DNA of 64,000 bases from Treponema sp. (GCA_024402535.1 JAKSTN010000001.1:1-64000); one strand, 5' to 3'; positions 1-8,251 are shown, counted from the stretch's first letter. A program made the numbers and translations. Notes: generated by a model not told the origin, from the letters alone.

Positions 1-4
1 AGCT

Positions 5-62
5 AAAAAATGCAGTGCATTTTTTTTAACGCTTTGCTATAGAACACCGGCCGTCAGCGGCC
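5..62. repeat. Two short hairpins downstream of the first lipoprotein pair
   Basis: Positions 5-26 form an A/T-rich inverted repeat (aaaaaatgca / tgcatttttt) with almost no loop. Positions 49-62 form a GC-rich hairpin (ggccg-tcag-cggcc). They lie just past the stop of the minus-strand gene ending at 85, so they could be its transcription end. The GC stem is not followed by a T run on the minus strand, so a classical terminator is not established. The element may continue beyond the left edge. Confidence 0.3.
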
Positions 63-84
63 TTACACACCCCCTACCCTAAAA

Positions 85-777
85 TTATCTTGAAACTTTT
101 ATTCTATCCGACCCTGCATATTCTTCTTTATCAAGAAGATACGACGGATGGTATGGCCCGTAAGGCATATATTCAAAAGTCTGGGCGCCACTGTCACGAA
201 CAAGTTTTTCATAGCTTGTAAGACTTGTTGTTACCGCTGTTGCTGCTGTATCAATAAAGAATTCAAAAAAACTGCGTGTTTCACCAGGTTCTGTATTTGA
301 CAATTCTGTCTTTGTGTCCTGGGATACATTTACATTTTTTTCAAACAGAATTTCATCAGTCTTAGTAGATTTCACAATAAAATCTGCATCAACAGTTACT
401 TCCGAAAGAAGAACCGATTTATAGCAATAATTTATTCTTGTGAACAGAACCATATCTGCTCCATATTTCTGTCCGAATTCTTTTACACTTAAAGCAAGAT
501 AACTTTCGGATTTATCAGATTTCTTGAAAAGCTCGTTTGAGAAATGTGGTGGGAATACATAATATCCTGCTTCAGCAAGAGGCTTTGCCAGCATAGAATA
601 AAAAATATCATTCATATCGTCTTCATGAGACAGATTCACAGGTGGCATAATAAGAATCGAAAGCGGTTCTTCATAATACCACTGCTGATATGCTTCTTCC
701 TTTGGAGTTGAATCACAGGAAACGAACATCATCATAAAAAGAGAAAGAATAGATGCGACAAGTATCAGTTTTTTCAT
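85..777 (-). CDS. DUF799/GNA1162-like envelope lipoprotein
   Basis: A 230-residue protein with a lipoprotein signal: hydrophobic residues 4-18, then a lipobox (FVSC) with acylated Cys21. The mature part resembles the DUF799 (GNA1162-type) lipoproteins, with an early LSILIMPPVN strand and a YGADMVLFTRI core segment. This family is usually encoded beside a DUF4810 lipoprotein and a CsgG-like lipoprotein, and is thought to form an outer-membrane-associated assembly of unknown function. Here the DUF4810 gene is directly upstream and its stop overlaps this ATG by 1 nt, so the two are translationally coupled. No CsgG gene is visible on the upstream side. It could lie beyond the left edge or elsewhere. 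The family call rests on motif memory and gene pairing. Confidence 0.7.
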   Translation of the reverse strand: MKKLILVASILSLFMMMFVSCDSTPKEEAYQQWYYEEPLSILIMPPVNLSHEDDMNDIFYSMLAKPLAEAGYYVFPPHFSNELFKKSDKSESYLALSVKEFGQKYGADMVLFTRINYCYKSVLLSEVTVDADFIVKSTKTDEILFEKNVNVSQDTKTELSNTEPGETRSFFEFFIDTAATAVTTSLTSYEKLVRDSGAQTFEYMPYGPYHPSYLLDKEEYAGSDRIKVSR

Positions 778-1163
778 TAATAAATCTCCTCTTTCATCAT
801 TTCTGTAAGTTCGAGAACAAAATCTCTGGATTCAGGATAAAGCTCCACTTCCCGGTCCAACATCTTCTGGGCTTCTTCATAACGGCCATCCAGATAAAGA
901 AAATAGCCGTAATCGGCACAGATTCCAGGCGGAATTGTCTGGCGGTAAGTATTCCCTTTTTTCTGACCATAAATGATCTTTTCATACTGCTGTATGAGTT
1001 GTCTACGCGTCATATCAGAAGGTTCTCGAGAATACCAGTAAGATGCTGTGTCATAATCGTACCAGTTGTAAAGTCGTGGATTCGATGCACACGAAGCAAG
1101 AAGACCGGTAAACAAAATCAAACTGCAAAAACTAAACTTTTTTACTTTTCCAAGTTTTTTCAT
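777..1163 (-). CDS. DUF4810-like lipoprotein
   Basis: A 128-residue protein with a lipoprotein signal peptide (basic residues 3-9, hydrophobic 11-21, lipobox LASC, Cys25). After the signal come a YNWYDYDTASYWYS segment and a TPR-like helix pair (YFLYLDGRYEEAQKMLDREV) typical of DUF4810. The gene starts with a strong Shine-Dalgarno sequence (ggaggtg, minus strand, just upstream of the ATG) and overlaps the DUF799 gene by 1 nt. The pair probably acts together at the outer membrane. Function is unknown in the family, and nothing here adds a substrate. It diverges from the radical SAM gene at 1215. Confidence 0.7.
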   Translation of the reverse strand: MKKLGKVKKFSFCSLILFTGLLASCASNPRLYNWYDYDTASYWYSREPSDMTRRQLIQQYEKIIYGQKKGNTYRQTIPPGICADYGYFLYLDGRYEEAQKMLDREVELYPESRDFVLELTEMMKEEIY

Positions 1164-1201
1164 TTCACCTCCAAAAACTTTTTTATTTCTTCATTTTAAT
1201 G

Positions 1202-1207
1202 TATATT
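1202..1207 (+). promoter_or_regulatory. -10 box for a leaderless radical SAM mRNA
   Basis: TATATT lies 7 nt before the ATG at 1215. No Shine-Dalgarno sequence is present and the -35 region is only a T run. The expected transcription start falls on or next to the A of the start codon. Confidence 0.45.
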
Positions 1208-1214
1208 CAGTCTT

Positions 1215-2204
1215 ATGCAAACTTCTACAGGTCCGGGCTTTAATCCCGAAGAAATCATATTCTGCCCAACATCTGCATGTAATCTGAAATGTTCTCACTG
1301 TTTTGTTAACCAAAAAGCAGGAGCTCTGGATACAAAAAATGCAATAAATTTTCTTAATGATTGTGCCAGAAACGGTATTTATAAGGTTGGTTTTTCAGGC
1401 GGAGAACCTTTTTTAAACCTTGATTTTACATGTGAATTAATAGAAGAAAGTGTAAAAAACGAGCTGGTTTTCGACAGACTTATGTCAAACGGAGTATGGT
1501 GGAAAAACGAAACCGAACTGTTTGAGAAACTGAACAAAGTGCGGGACGCCGGGTTTGACGGAAAAATCGGACTTTCATGGGATTGTTTTCACGGTAACTC
1601 GGGAGCTTCTTTACAGAAAATCGCCATGTTCATAACAGCCTGCCACCAGGTTTTTGACGATGAAACCTGTGTTGAAATCTTAAGCGTTATTGATTCATCA
1701 GACCCGAAAAATGATGACCTGGAATTCAAGGACAACCTTATTGAACTTGGACTCACAATCGGCGGCTACGTTACTGGCGAAACAAACAAAAAAACAAAAA
1801 ACGGCCAGCTGGCAATAGTAAACGATTACAGCGAACTGGATGTACCTGTTTACAGATTCTCACAAAGTTTCCTTCCTGAACCAGGAACAAAATGGCGGGA
1901 CAAAAAATGGTTTACAGACGATTATTGTCAGAACACAGGAAATGTTTTCTATGTTCATGCCGATGGCCGTGTTGCTCCATGCTGCGGTTTTGCAAATGAA
2001 GAACCTGAACTGATAATTGGAACTATAAACGACAGTTATGAAAAACTGATGGAAAATGCAAAGAACAACCGGATGGTTGATTTATGCTACTGTCAGGGAT
2101 TAGATTTATATAGAAGAAACCTTGAAGGTTCGGAAGGGGAAAAGGCAATACCCGGCAGAACAAACGATATGTGTATGTTCTGCGCCTGGGTTTGCCGTAA
2201 ATAA
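1215..2204 (+). CDS. Radical SAM enzyme with C-terminal Cys-rich (SPASM-like) region
   Basis: A 329-residue protein with the radical SAM cluster motif CxxxCxxC at residues 22-29 (CNLKCSHC), a GGEP motif in the next strand (FSGGEPFLNL), and a Cys-rich C-terminal third (APCCGF, LCYCQG, CMFCAWVC). The last part suggests auxiliary Fe-S clusters of the SPASM/twitch kind. These enzymes cleave SAM to a 5'-deoxyadenosyl radical. SPASM members often modify peptides or protein side chains, but no small precursor peptide gene was found beside it, so the substrate is unknown. It stands alone between divergent lipoprotein genes and a convergent chemoreceptor whose stop is 3 nt away. No Shine-Dalgarno sequence is present. 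The start is placed at 1215 because a -10 box ends 7 nt earlier. Confidence 0.7.
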   Translation: MQTSTGPGFNPEEIIFCPTSACNLKCSHCFVNQKAGALDTKNAINFLNDCARNGIYKVGFSGGEPFLNLDFTCELIEESVKNELVFDRLMSNGVWWKNETELFEKLNKVRDAGFDGKIGLSWDCFHGNSGASLQKIAMFITACHQVFDDETCVEILSVIDSSDPKNDDLEFKDNLIELGLTIGGYVTGETNKKTKNGQLAIVNDYSELDVPVYRFSQSFLPEPGTKWRDKKWFTDDYCQNTGNVFYVHADGRVAPCCGFANEEPELIIGTINDSYEKLMENAKNNRMVDLCYCQGLDLYRRNLEGSEGEKAIPGRTNDMCMFCAWVCRK

Positions 2205-2206
2205 AC

Positions 2207-4282
2207 TTATACTGTAAATGTTCCGATCTGACCGCTTACGCGCTGGATAGAATCATCAACGTCGTGAGAAATGTCTTTAAGCATTTCTCCACCGTCTTTA
2301 ATCTTATTCAGATCGGACTTCATTTCATCAACTGAAGTTTTTGATTTTTCAGTTGCTTCAGAAAGATCCTGGACAATATTAATAATTTTATCTGTGTGGT
2401 CCGACATTTCTGATGATGCTTTCTGAACCTGATTTGATGAAGATTCCATGCGCGAAAGACACTGGCTCACAGTTCCCGAAGAAGCCTGCTGAACGTTCAT
2501 TGCATCTTTTATTGATTTCACGGCAGTATCAGTATCTGTAATGCGCTGAAGGACATCTCCAAACACAAGCATTGAAGTTTCGCTGGAACCTACTACGGCC
2601 TGAATTGAATCGCGGATTCTTACAAGCTGGTCACCAATTTTCTTAGATTCTTCGGTAGAGGTTTCCGAAAGTTTGCGGATTTCATCAGCAACAACAGAAA
2701 ATCCTTTACCTGCATCACCTGCGTGAGCGGCTTCAATAGCAGCGTTCATAGCAAGAAGGTTTGTCTGTTCTGCAATTGCAGCAATTGCGGCGTTGGCGTC
2801 TGAAAGCATCTGGGAATCGTTTTCAATAACCTTAATCTTTTCATTAACTTCGTTCTGTGTCTGGCTACCCTTCTGAGTAATAGAAATAAGTTCATCAAAA
2901 GACGCATTCATATTTGCTACAAGACTGTTTACAGACTGAATATTCTGAAGCATCTGATCGATTGTTGTTGAAGATTCGGAAACAGCTGAGTTCTGTGTCT
3001 GAACAAGATTTGAAAGATCATTCATTGTTTCTTTAATTGAAGAAATAGAAGCAACAGTTTCTTCAACACTTCTGAACTGAGAATTAATCTGTTCCTGAAC
3101 CTGATCAATATCATCAGAAATACTAACTACGTTATCAAGTGTGGTAGATGTAACTTCTGTAAGGCTTTTTCCAGCATCATTCAAAACACTTTCAGAAGCC
3201 TTCATATTTCCGACAATATCTTTCAGTTTTCCGATAAAGCCATTGAAACCTTCTGCAAGTTTTCCGATTTCATCTTTGCTTTTTATCGGAATAGTTTTAT
3301 TAAGATCAGCATTTCCATCTACAATTGCTTTTCCATATTCATCAATATATTTAAGAACTGTATTAAGCCGTTTAATAATTCTCTGAATGAAAATCATAAA
3401 CACAACCAGGAACAAAAGAACCAGAACGAGAATACCAGTAGCAACGGTATAAGCTTCATTATTGCTGTATCCGGCTTTAGGATAGAAAAGCAGAATGTTC
3501 CAGTTGATTTCCGGAATAGGGGTAACTGCATAGTTTCCGTCTTCCGCTTCAAAATATGTACTTTCAGTTTTACTGATTCTCTTAAAATCAATTGTTGTTA
3601 CGATTTTTGAAATATCAGCTTTGCTTTCGATTAATTTCTGATCTAATGCTCCAGTGATTTCAAGAGCGTCATTGAAGAAGTAGGTAGAACCTGTCTTTGG
3701 AGCATTTTTATAATTGTCAGCAATAAAATCTGAAAGAGGAACTCCGGTTCCTGCAATACCGATTGCCTGTCCTTTTTTATTGCGGACAACAGCATTTACC
3801 CACATCATTGTTTTTCCAAGATCCGGATTGTAATTGATGTTGAAGTTATAAACCGGAGTCTCATTGATTGTCATATTGTACCAATACTGGTCCGGGTCAT
3901 TTGGATCAACAACATAGGCAAATTCCATGTCTGAATAAAATTCTTTGTCTGTTGTATTGATCCAGAAAATACTTTTACTGCGGAAAGAATTCTTGTAACT
4001 TGATAATTCTTCAAAAGCCGCTTCTCTGAAAACCGGGTTTTCAGGATCCTCCATAAACTTTACGATAGTCGGAGAATTGACCATTTGAAGGGACAACTGA
4101 AGTTCACTGTTCAAACTTTTCTGAAATTCAAGCTGCTGTCTAACTGAATTAGTCTCGAGAAAAGTTTTGGAAGCTTCTGTAAAATTCTTCTTTGAAAGAA
4201 TCTTGACTGTGGCATTTGTAAAAATAAGTGTGATGAAAATACAAACGCCCGAAAAGGTAAACATTTTTGCTCTTAATTTCAT
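2207..4282 (-). CDS. Methyl-accepting chemotaxis protein (dCache sensor, HAMP, MCP signal)
   Basis: A 691-residue chemoreceptor. A first membrane helix (about 8-27) precedes a roughly 250-residue extracellular sensor with Cache-like features ([24 protein letters not shown]). A second membrane helix (about 278-300) follows, then HAMP and a long coiled-coil cytoplasmic domain with the conserved hairpin tip near residues 504-531 ([20 protein letters not shown]). dCache domains commonly bind small ligands such as amino or organic acids; the ligand here is not predictable. No C-terminal xWxxF CheR/CheB tether is present. The protein ends GQIGTFTV. It is monocistronic, with a consensus promoter whose -10 is 8 nt before the ATG. 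Confidence 0.93.
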   Translation of the reverse strand: MKLRAKMFTFSGVCIFITLIFTNATVKILSKKNFTEASKTFLETNSVRQQLEFQKSLNSELQLSLQMVNSPTIVKFMEDPENPVFREAAFEELSSYKNSFRSKSIFWINTTDKEFYSDMEFAYVVDPNDPDQYWYNMTINETPVYNFNINYNPDLGKTMMWVNAVVRNKKGQAIGIAGTGVPLSDFIADNYKNAPKTGSTYFFNDALEITGALDQKLIESKADISKIVTTIDFKRISKTESTYFEAEDGNYAVTPIPEINWNILLFYPKAGYSNNEAYTVATGILVLVLLFLVVFMIFIQRIIKRLNTVLKYIDEYGKAIVDGNADLNKTIPIKSKDEIGKLAEGFNGFIGKLKDIVGNMKASESVLNDAGKSLTEVTSTTLDNVVSISDDIDQVQEQINSQFRSVEETVASISSIKETMNDLSNLVQTQNSAVSESSTTIDQMLQNIQSVNSLVANMNASFDELISITQKGSQTQNEVNEKIKVIENDSQMLSDANAAIAAIAEQTNLLAMNAAIEAAHAGDAGKGFSVVADEIRKLSETSTEESKKIGDQLVRIRDSIQAVVGSSETSMLVFGDVLQRITDTDTAVKSIKDAMNVQQASSGTVSQCLSRMESSSNQVQKASSEMSDHTDKIINIVQDLSEATEKSKTSVDEMKSDLNKIKDGGEMLKDISHDVDDSIQRVSGQIGTFTV

Positions 4283-4290
4283 AACTTTTA

Positions 4291-4318
4291 ATTATAAATT
4301 AAAAATCTAAAATGTCAA
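4291..4318 (-). promoter_or_regulatory. Consensus sigma70-type promoter of the chemoreceptor, leaderless layout
   Basis: On the minus strand TTGACA (4318-4313), a 16-nt spacer and TATAAT (4296-4291) are followed 8 nt later by the ATG at 4282. There is no room for a Shine-Dalgarno sequence between the predicted start of transcription and the start codon. Confidence 0.75.
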
Positions 4319-4349
4319 ATTTCTCTAATCAAATAACTCAAATTCCTCC

Positions 4350-4403
4350 AAAAAAAAAGGCTGACTGATAAGTACTTGTTTTCTTATCAGTCAGCCTTTT
4401 TGT
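4350..4403 (-). terminator. Strong Rho-independent terminator after argD
   Basis: A perfect 16-bp stem (4357-4372 pairing with 4383-4398, core ggctgactgataag) with a 10-nt loop. On the minus strand it is followed by an uninterrupted T run (positions 4358-4350), placing the terminator about 30 nt past the argD stop. A shorter T run on the plus side makes it partly bidirectional. Confidence 0.9.
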
Positions 4404-4429
4404 GTTTACTTAATCGATATGTTTAAATC

Positions 4430-5602
4430 TTATTTGCAGAATTCTGAAAGTACATTTTTGAAGATTTCAAGACCTTCATCAATTTCTTTCCAGCTGATGT
4501 TGAGGGGTGGAAGGAAACGTACAACGTCTTTTCCGGCAGTTGTAGTACAAAGCCCTTCTTCCAGAGCTTTTACTTCAATATCAAATGGTTTTACAGATTC
4601 ATCAATCTGAACACCTACCATAAGTCCCTTTCCGCGAACATCCTTAACAATTGGGAAACCCCAGCTTTTGATAATTTCGCGAATGTAGTCGCCCTTGTTC
4701 ACAACGTCACGGAGGAAACCGTCTTCTGTGAGTGTATCGATTACAACATTTCCTGCGGCACAAGCCAGAGGATTTCCAGCAAAAGTTGACTGATGATCTC
4801 CGGCTACAAATACACCGTTTGCCTTTCCGCGGAAAAGCATTGCTCCCATTGGAACACCGCCTGCAATTCCTTTTGCAAGAGTTACAACTTCCGGTTCGAA
4901 ACCAAGAGCATCGCTTGCAAGGAAAGTTCCTGTACGTCCAACACCAGTCTGTACTTCGTCGGCCATAACGATGGCACCGGCCTTTCTTGCAGCCTCAGCG
5001 GCTGCCTTTGCCCATTCAGGATCGATAAGGTTTACTCCGCCTTCTCCCTGAATACATTCAATAAAGAGAGCTGCTGTTGTATCGTCGAAGGCTGTTGCAA
5101 GACAGTCAAAGTCATTAGCCTTGATTGTTTTAAACCCTTCAGAATATGGAGCAAAACATTCAGGATGGAACTTATCCTGTCCTGTAGCTGTAAGAGTTGC
5201 AAGAGTTCTTCCGTGGAAGCTTGATTCCAAAGTAACGATAGTCTTGCGTTTTGCTCCGCCGTTCAGCTGTCCGTATTTACGTGCCAGTTTGATTGCAGCT
5301 TCGTTTGCTTCGGCACCTGAGTTTCCGAAATATCCGCCTTCAAAGCCTGTTACAAAAAGAAGCTTTCTTGCAAACTCAAGCCCGATGTCAGAAAAATAAT
5401 AATTAGAAATATGAATCTGTTTTGCGGCCTGTTTTGAAATAGCTTTTACAAGGGGCTTGTAATTATGTCCCAGACAGTTTACGCCAATACCTGAAACAAA
5501 ATCGATATATTTTCTGCCGTCGGCAGAAGTCATTGTTGCGCCTTTTGCCTTAACAAAAGTAAGGTCAAAAGAGCCGTAGTTATTTACAATAAGTTTTTCC
5601 AT
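4430..5602 (-). CDS. argD: Acetylornithine aminotransferase
   Basis: A 390-residue class III PLP aminotransferase, close to the usual ArgD length of about 390-400. It transfers an amino group between glutamate and N-acetylglutamate semialdehyde in arginine synthesis, and related enzymes also serve lysine synthesis. Visible signatures are GNSGAEAN at 93-100 (phosphate/PLP pocket), IQGEGG at 184-189, DEVQTG at 215-220 with the PLP-interacting Asp, and the Schiff-base Lys244 in TLAKGIAGG. No other arg gene is adjacent. It is monocistronic with its own promoter and terminator. The start at 5602 is supported by family length and by a -10 box 7 nt upstream. Ornithine aminotransferase or another class III transaminase is less likely. 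Confidence 0.88.
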   Translation of the reverse strand: MEKLIVNNYGSFDLTFVKAKGATMTSADGRKYIDFVSGIGVNCLGHNYKPLVKAISKQAAKQIHISNYYFSDIGLEFARKLLFVTGFEGGYFGNSGAEANEAAIKLARKYGQLNGGAKRKTIVTLESSFHGRTLATLTATGQDKFHPECFAPYSEGFKTIKANDFDCLATAFDDTTAALFIECIQGEGGVNLIDPEWAKAAAEAARKAGAIVMADEVQTGVGRTGTFLASDALGFEPEVVTLAKGIAGGVPMGAMLFRGKANGVFVAGDHQSTFAGNPLACAAGNVVIDTLTEDGFLRDVVNKGDYIREIIKSWGFPIVKDVRGKGLMVGVQIDESVKPFDIEVKALEEGLCTTTAGKDVVRFLPPLNISWKEIDEGLEIFKNVLSEFCK

Positions 5603-5609
5603 AAGTCAC

Positions 5610-5638
5610 AGTATAGTTAATAGAATGATGGAATTCAA
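5610..5638 (-). promoter_or_regulatory. argD promoter, leaderless layout
   Basis: On the minus strand TTGAAT (5638-5633), a 17-nt spacer and TATACT (5615-5610) are followed 7 nt later by the argD ATG. No Shine-Dalgarno sequence is present. Confidence 0.7.
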
Positions 5639-5676
5639 TTAAAGGAATGTTTTAATTTATGTACGTTCTATTAAGA

Positions 5677-5705
5677 TTGTTTTCATTCTGTCTTTCTATT
5701 ATACT
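5677..5705 (+). promoter_or_regulatory. hisG promoter
   Basis: TTGTTT (5677-5682), a 17-nt spacer and TATACT (5700-5705) lie about 45 nt before hisG. In contrast to the leaderless genes, the leader here carries a good Shine-Dalgarno sequence (aaaggag) just upstream of the ATG. Confidence 0.6.
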
Positions 5706-5749
5706 TATTTCTACTATTATAAAATTGGTAATACTTAAAGGAGAAAAAA

Positions 5750-6619
5750 ATGGACCAGTTAAAAATTCTGCTGGCTAAAGGCCGCATCTACGAATCAGTT
5801 TATGAACTTTTAAATGACGTAGGTATTACAATCCATCTTCCTGACAGAACATATTTCCCAACTACAAACCAGAAAGACCTGGCATTCCAGGTTGTAAAAC
5901 CACAGATTACAAGTGCACTTCTGGCTCAGAACAAAGCTGATGTTGGATTCAGCGGAAAAGACTGGGTTTATGAAAACGGAGTACAGAACAAAGTTGTAGA
6001 AATCATGGACCTGGGATTCGATCCTGTACGCATCGTTGCAGCAGTTCCGGAAGCTGTTGATTTTGATGCACTGCTGAAAAAGCCTGTAACAATCGCAACT
6101 GAATATCAGAACCTTTCTAAAAACTGGATTAAGGAAAAGAAAGTTGACGGAACAATTTTCCGCACATGGGGAACTTCAGAAGGTTTCGTTCGTGACGATC
6201 CTGACTCAGAAGCACAGATTCTTATCGACAACACATCGACAGGTTCTTCACTTAAAGCAAACCGCCTTAAGATCTGTGACACACTTATGACTTCTTCTAC
6301 ACGCATGTACGCTTCAAAAGAAGCCATGAAAGATCCTGCTAAAAAACAGAAGATCATGGAACTGAAAATGCTTTTCGAAGCAGTTCTTGCAGCCCGCGAC
6401 AAGGTTATGCTTGAAATGAACGTTTCAAAGAAAAACTTTGAAAAACTTGTTGCCGCAATTCCAAGCATGAAGAGTCCAACAGTTGCACCTCTTTACGGCG
6501 ACGACGGATATGCAATCAAGATTGCAGTTAAGAAAGGCGAAGTACCAACACTCCTTCCAAAACTCCGGGAACTGGGTGCAACAGATATTCTGGAATACGC
6601 ACTTAGAAAAGTAATGTAA
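5750..6619 (+). CDS. hisG: ATP phosphoribosyltransferase, long (HisG-L) form
   Basis: A 289-residue enzyme for the first committed step of histidine synthesis, joining ATP and PRPP to phosphoribosyl-ATP. The N-terminal LAKGRI motif and the Asn/Thr/Ser-rich PRPP-binding loop (IDNTSTGSSLKANRL) fit HisG. The length and a C-terminal ACT-like domain of about 75 residues (from SPTVAPLYGDDGYAIK to the end) identify the long form, which is feedback-inhibited by histidine and needs no HisZ. A clear ribosome binding site (aaaggag) sets the start. hisB lies 0.95 kb downstream, separated by an opposite-strand gene pair, so the his genes are dispersed rather than in one operon. Confidence 0.92.
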   Translation: MDQLKILLAKGRIYESVYELLNDVGITIHLPDRTYFPTTNQKDLAFQVVKPQITSALLAQNKADVGFSGKDWVYENGVQNKVVEIMDLGFDPVRIVAAVPEAVDFDALLKKPVTIATEYQNLSKNWIKEKKVDGTIFRTWGTSEGFVRDDPDSEAQILIDNTSTGSSLKANRLKICDTLMTSSTRMYASKEAMKDPAKKQKIMELKMLFEAVLAARDKVMLEMNVSKKNFEKLVAAIPSMKSPTVAPLYGDDGYAIKIAVKKGEVPTLLPKLRELGATDILEYALRKVM

Positions 6620-6656
6620 TTTTCTTTGATGGGGGGAAGTCTCCCCCTCGCTTCAA

Positions 6657-6696
6657 ACAAAAAGGACGGTCATTTCTGACCGTCCTTTTTGTTTTT
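6657..6696. terminator. Bidirectional Rho-independent terminator
   Basis: The stem ggacggtca / tgaccgtcc (6664-6672 with 6677-6685) has a 4-nt loop and is flanked by A and T runs on both sides. It can terminate hisG (plus) and the pyrophosphatase-like gene ending at 6699 (minus). A G5/C5 hairpin at about 6630-6648 precedes it. Confidence 0.85.
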
Positions 6697-6698
6697 CG

Positions 6699-7049
6699 CT
6701 ACCCCCTCTGCGGGCTCAATCGCCGCCCGCAACGCCTGCTCAAGAAACAGGATGCCCTACGTACAAGTACGCCCGTAAAAAATTGTTCTATAAACGAAAG
6801 CTGTGCGTAAATCTCATCATCTGATATCTGCGAATCAGCACATTCTTCCGGAACAACAATCCATTTTGTTTCATTGTCATCGTATCTGTGAAGCACCGCA
6901 ATAATTTTTCCTGTAAAAGTTTTAAGCGGTTTATCAACTCCAAGAATGTAAACATCCTGTTCTGCGCCATCACCTCCAATCACGCCTTCTACAAAACCGT
7001 AATTTACAGGATAAAACAACTCTGGTTTTCTTGGATGATAAGACCCCAT
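6699..7049 (-). CDS. Inorganic pyrophosphatase-like protein with abnormal ends
   Basis: The core (GSYHPRKPELFYPVNYGFVEG, then DGAEQDVYILGVDKPLK and GKIIAVLHRYDDNETKWIVV) matches the roughly 110-residue inorganic diphosphatase-like proteins of Clostridia and treponemes, which hydrolyse pyrophosphate. Two things are odd. The reading frame stays open for about 23 codons upstream of this ATG (to about 7115) and encodes the expected N-terminal strand (KDLIGKTVKGIVDRPM), with no ATG/GTG/TTG at the right place. The family normally ends just after the FIEQFF segment, whereas here 25 further residues are encoded by a GC-rich hairpin array. The given start is therefore only the first ATG and probably not the true one. 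It may be translated by coupling to the NUDIX gene, or be decaying. Confidence 0.6.
   Translation of the reverse strand: MGSYHPRKPELFYPVNYGFVEGVIGGDGAEQDVYILGVDKPLKTFTGKIIAVLHRYDDNETKWIVVPEECADSQISDDEIYAQLSFIEQFFTGVLVRRASCFLSRRCGRRLSPQRG
6710..6771 (-). repeat. Three-hairpin GC-rich array inside the 3' end of the pyrophosphatase gene
   Basis: Three adjacent inverted repeats lie at 6710-6730 (gcgggc/gcccgc), 6735-6751 (cctg/cagg) and 6760-6771 (cgtac/gtacg). They encode the unexpected C-terminal tail of the minus-strand gene and are followed by the terminator at 6657-6696. Base composition is much more GC-rich than the surroundings. It resembles, in a shorter form, the array after fabZ at 31.2-31.5 kb. 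Confidence 0.55.
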
Positions 7050-7084
7050 TGGCCTGTCAACAATTCCTTTTACAGTTTTTCCAA

Positions 7085-7465
7085 TTAAATCTTTATAACC
7101 ATGTTCTGGAACCGGATCCAGTTATGCCGTCTTCCGTCTATTGTCTTTGCAACTTTGGTAATCACACAACGGGCATCTTCAGGTTTGAAGGTTATTCCAA
7201 CTTCTTCCTGAACTTCACGAAGAGCTGCATCAAGAGAACTTTCCCCTTTAATTACATGCCCTGCTACAGTTTCCCATTTCAAAGGATCTGTATCTTTATC
7301 TGCAGCCCGCTGGCTTATAAGATATTTTCCAGTAACAGGATTTTTAATGAAACACATTACCCAAAGATGAAACTCATCATCGGAAAGTGTTTTCTGCATG
7401 CCTCTTTCAATTATTTTTCCAGTACGCTTTCTATCTACTGTATAAACATCCCAAAGTTCCGACAT
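7085..7465 (-). CDS. NUDIX hydrolase, apparently C-terminally truncated
   Basis: A 126-residue protein beginning SELWDVYTVDRKRTGK, with a textbook NUDIX box (GX5EX7REVQEEVG, residues about 68-90) for Mg-dependent cleavage of nucleoside-diphosphate-X compounds. Relatives starting this way run about 160-170 residues, with roughly 60 residues after the box. Here only about 36 remain before the stop. The start at 7465 is chosen for its ribosome binding site (gggagag); an upstream in-frame ATG at 7510 lacks one. The 3' end overlaps, in another frame, the N-terminal coding part of the pyrophosphatase-like gene, which suggests a frameshift or deletion at the junction. Substrate unknown. Confidence 0.7.
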   Translation of the reverse strand: MSELWDVYTVDRKRTGKIIERGMQKTLSDDEFHLWVMCFIKNPVTGKYLISQRAADKDTDPLKWETVAGHVIKGESSLDAALREVQEEVGITFKPEDARCVITKVAKTIDGRRHNWIRFQNMVIKI

Positions 7466-7532
7466 TCTTCTCTCCCAGCTTAATAAAAATATAGTTCTAC
7501 TTACCAACATTATAGAAAACCACTTTGAATAA

Positions 7533-7541
7533 TGCTACAAT
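7533..7541 (+). promoter_or_regulatory. Extended -10 promoter of hisB
   Basis: TGCTACAAT (TGn plus TACAAT) lies 22 nt upstream of the hisB ATG. A short leader with a cggag ribosome binding site follows. Confidence 0.5.
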
Positions 7542-7563
7542 TATTTATATACGGAGTTTATAA

Positions 7564-8181
7564 ATGGCACGAATTGCAACTGTTGAAAGAAATACAAAAG
7601 AAACTCAGATTACTCTGACTCTGAACCTGGATGGAAGCGGAAAATGTGATGTAAAAAATCCTATCGGATTCTTTGACCACATGCTTCAGGCATTCTGTAA
7701 GCACGGAATGTTCGACTTAAGCGGAGAACTTAAAGGCGACCTGGAAGTAGACCAGCATCACCTGATTGAAGACACAGGCATTACACTGGGCATGGCTTTT
7801 GCTAAAGCTCTTGGAAACTGTGCAGGCATTTACCGTTCAGGATTCTTTATTTACCCTATGGATGAAACTCTGGCTCAGGCCGCTGTTGATTTTGGAGGAC
7901 GTCCTTTCCTGGTATGCAATTCACAGCTTACAGGAATTCCACTTATTTCACTTGGACAGGACGGAAAACAGGCAAGCTTTATGACTGACTGTAACGAAGA
8001 TTTCTGGCAGGGATTTGTAAACGGTGCCGGCTGTAACCTTCACATTGATGTTATCCGTGGCCGCAGCGACCACCACAAAATGGAAGCAATCTTCAAAGCC
8101 TGCGCCCGTGCAATGCGTGCTGCAACAGAAATTGATGAACGCAGAAACGGCGCTATTCCAAGTACAAAAGGCGTAATCTAA
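7564..8181 (+). CDS. hisB: Imidazoleglycerol-phosphate dehydratase
   Basis: A 205-residue monofunctional IGPD, typical family length, which dehydrates imidazole glycerol phosphate to imidazole acetol phosphate in histidine synthesis. The Mn-binding motifs are intact: FFDHM at 36-40, DQHHLIED at 63-70, and the second-half SDHHKMEAIFK near residues 160-170. There is no histidinol-phosphatase fusion. A ribosome binding site (cggag) precedes the ATG and a strong terminator follows. The gene is single and co-oriented with hisG upstream. Confidence 0.94.
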   Translation: MARIATVERNTKETQITLTLNLDGSGKCDVKNPIGFFDHMLQAFCKHGMFDLSGELKGDLEVDQHHLIEDTGITLGMAFAKALGNCAGIYRSGFFIYPMDETLAQAAVDFGGRPFLVCNSQLTGIPLISLGQDGKQASFMTDCNEDFWQGFVNGAGCNLHIDVIRGRSDHHKMEAIFKACARAMRAATEIDERRNGAIPSTKGVI

Positions 8182-8218
8182 ACTACCCTGACTGAAAAAA
8201 AATACGTTACTATAAAAA

Positions 8219-8251
8219 CAAAAAGGCTCTGATTTTTCAGAGCCTTTTTCA
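8219..8251. terminator. Bidirectional terminator between hisB and the 8.3 kb lipoprotein gene
   Basis: The stem ggctctga / tcagagcc (8225-8232 with 8237-8244) is flanked by five A on the left and five T on the right. It serves hisB on plus and the gene ending at 8281 on minus. Confidence 0.88.

Noticed and set aside
6699..6771. Hairpin array considered as an integron attC site, since treponemes can carry integrons
   Set aside because: The R''/R' core motifs (RYYYAAC and GTTRRRY) are not found in the right places and no integrase is near.
7060..7115. Programmed -1 frameshift joining NUDIX and pyrophosphatase
   Set aside because: No X XXY YYZ slippery heptamer occurs in the correct frame before the NUDIX stop.
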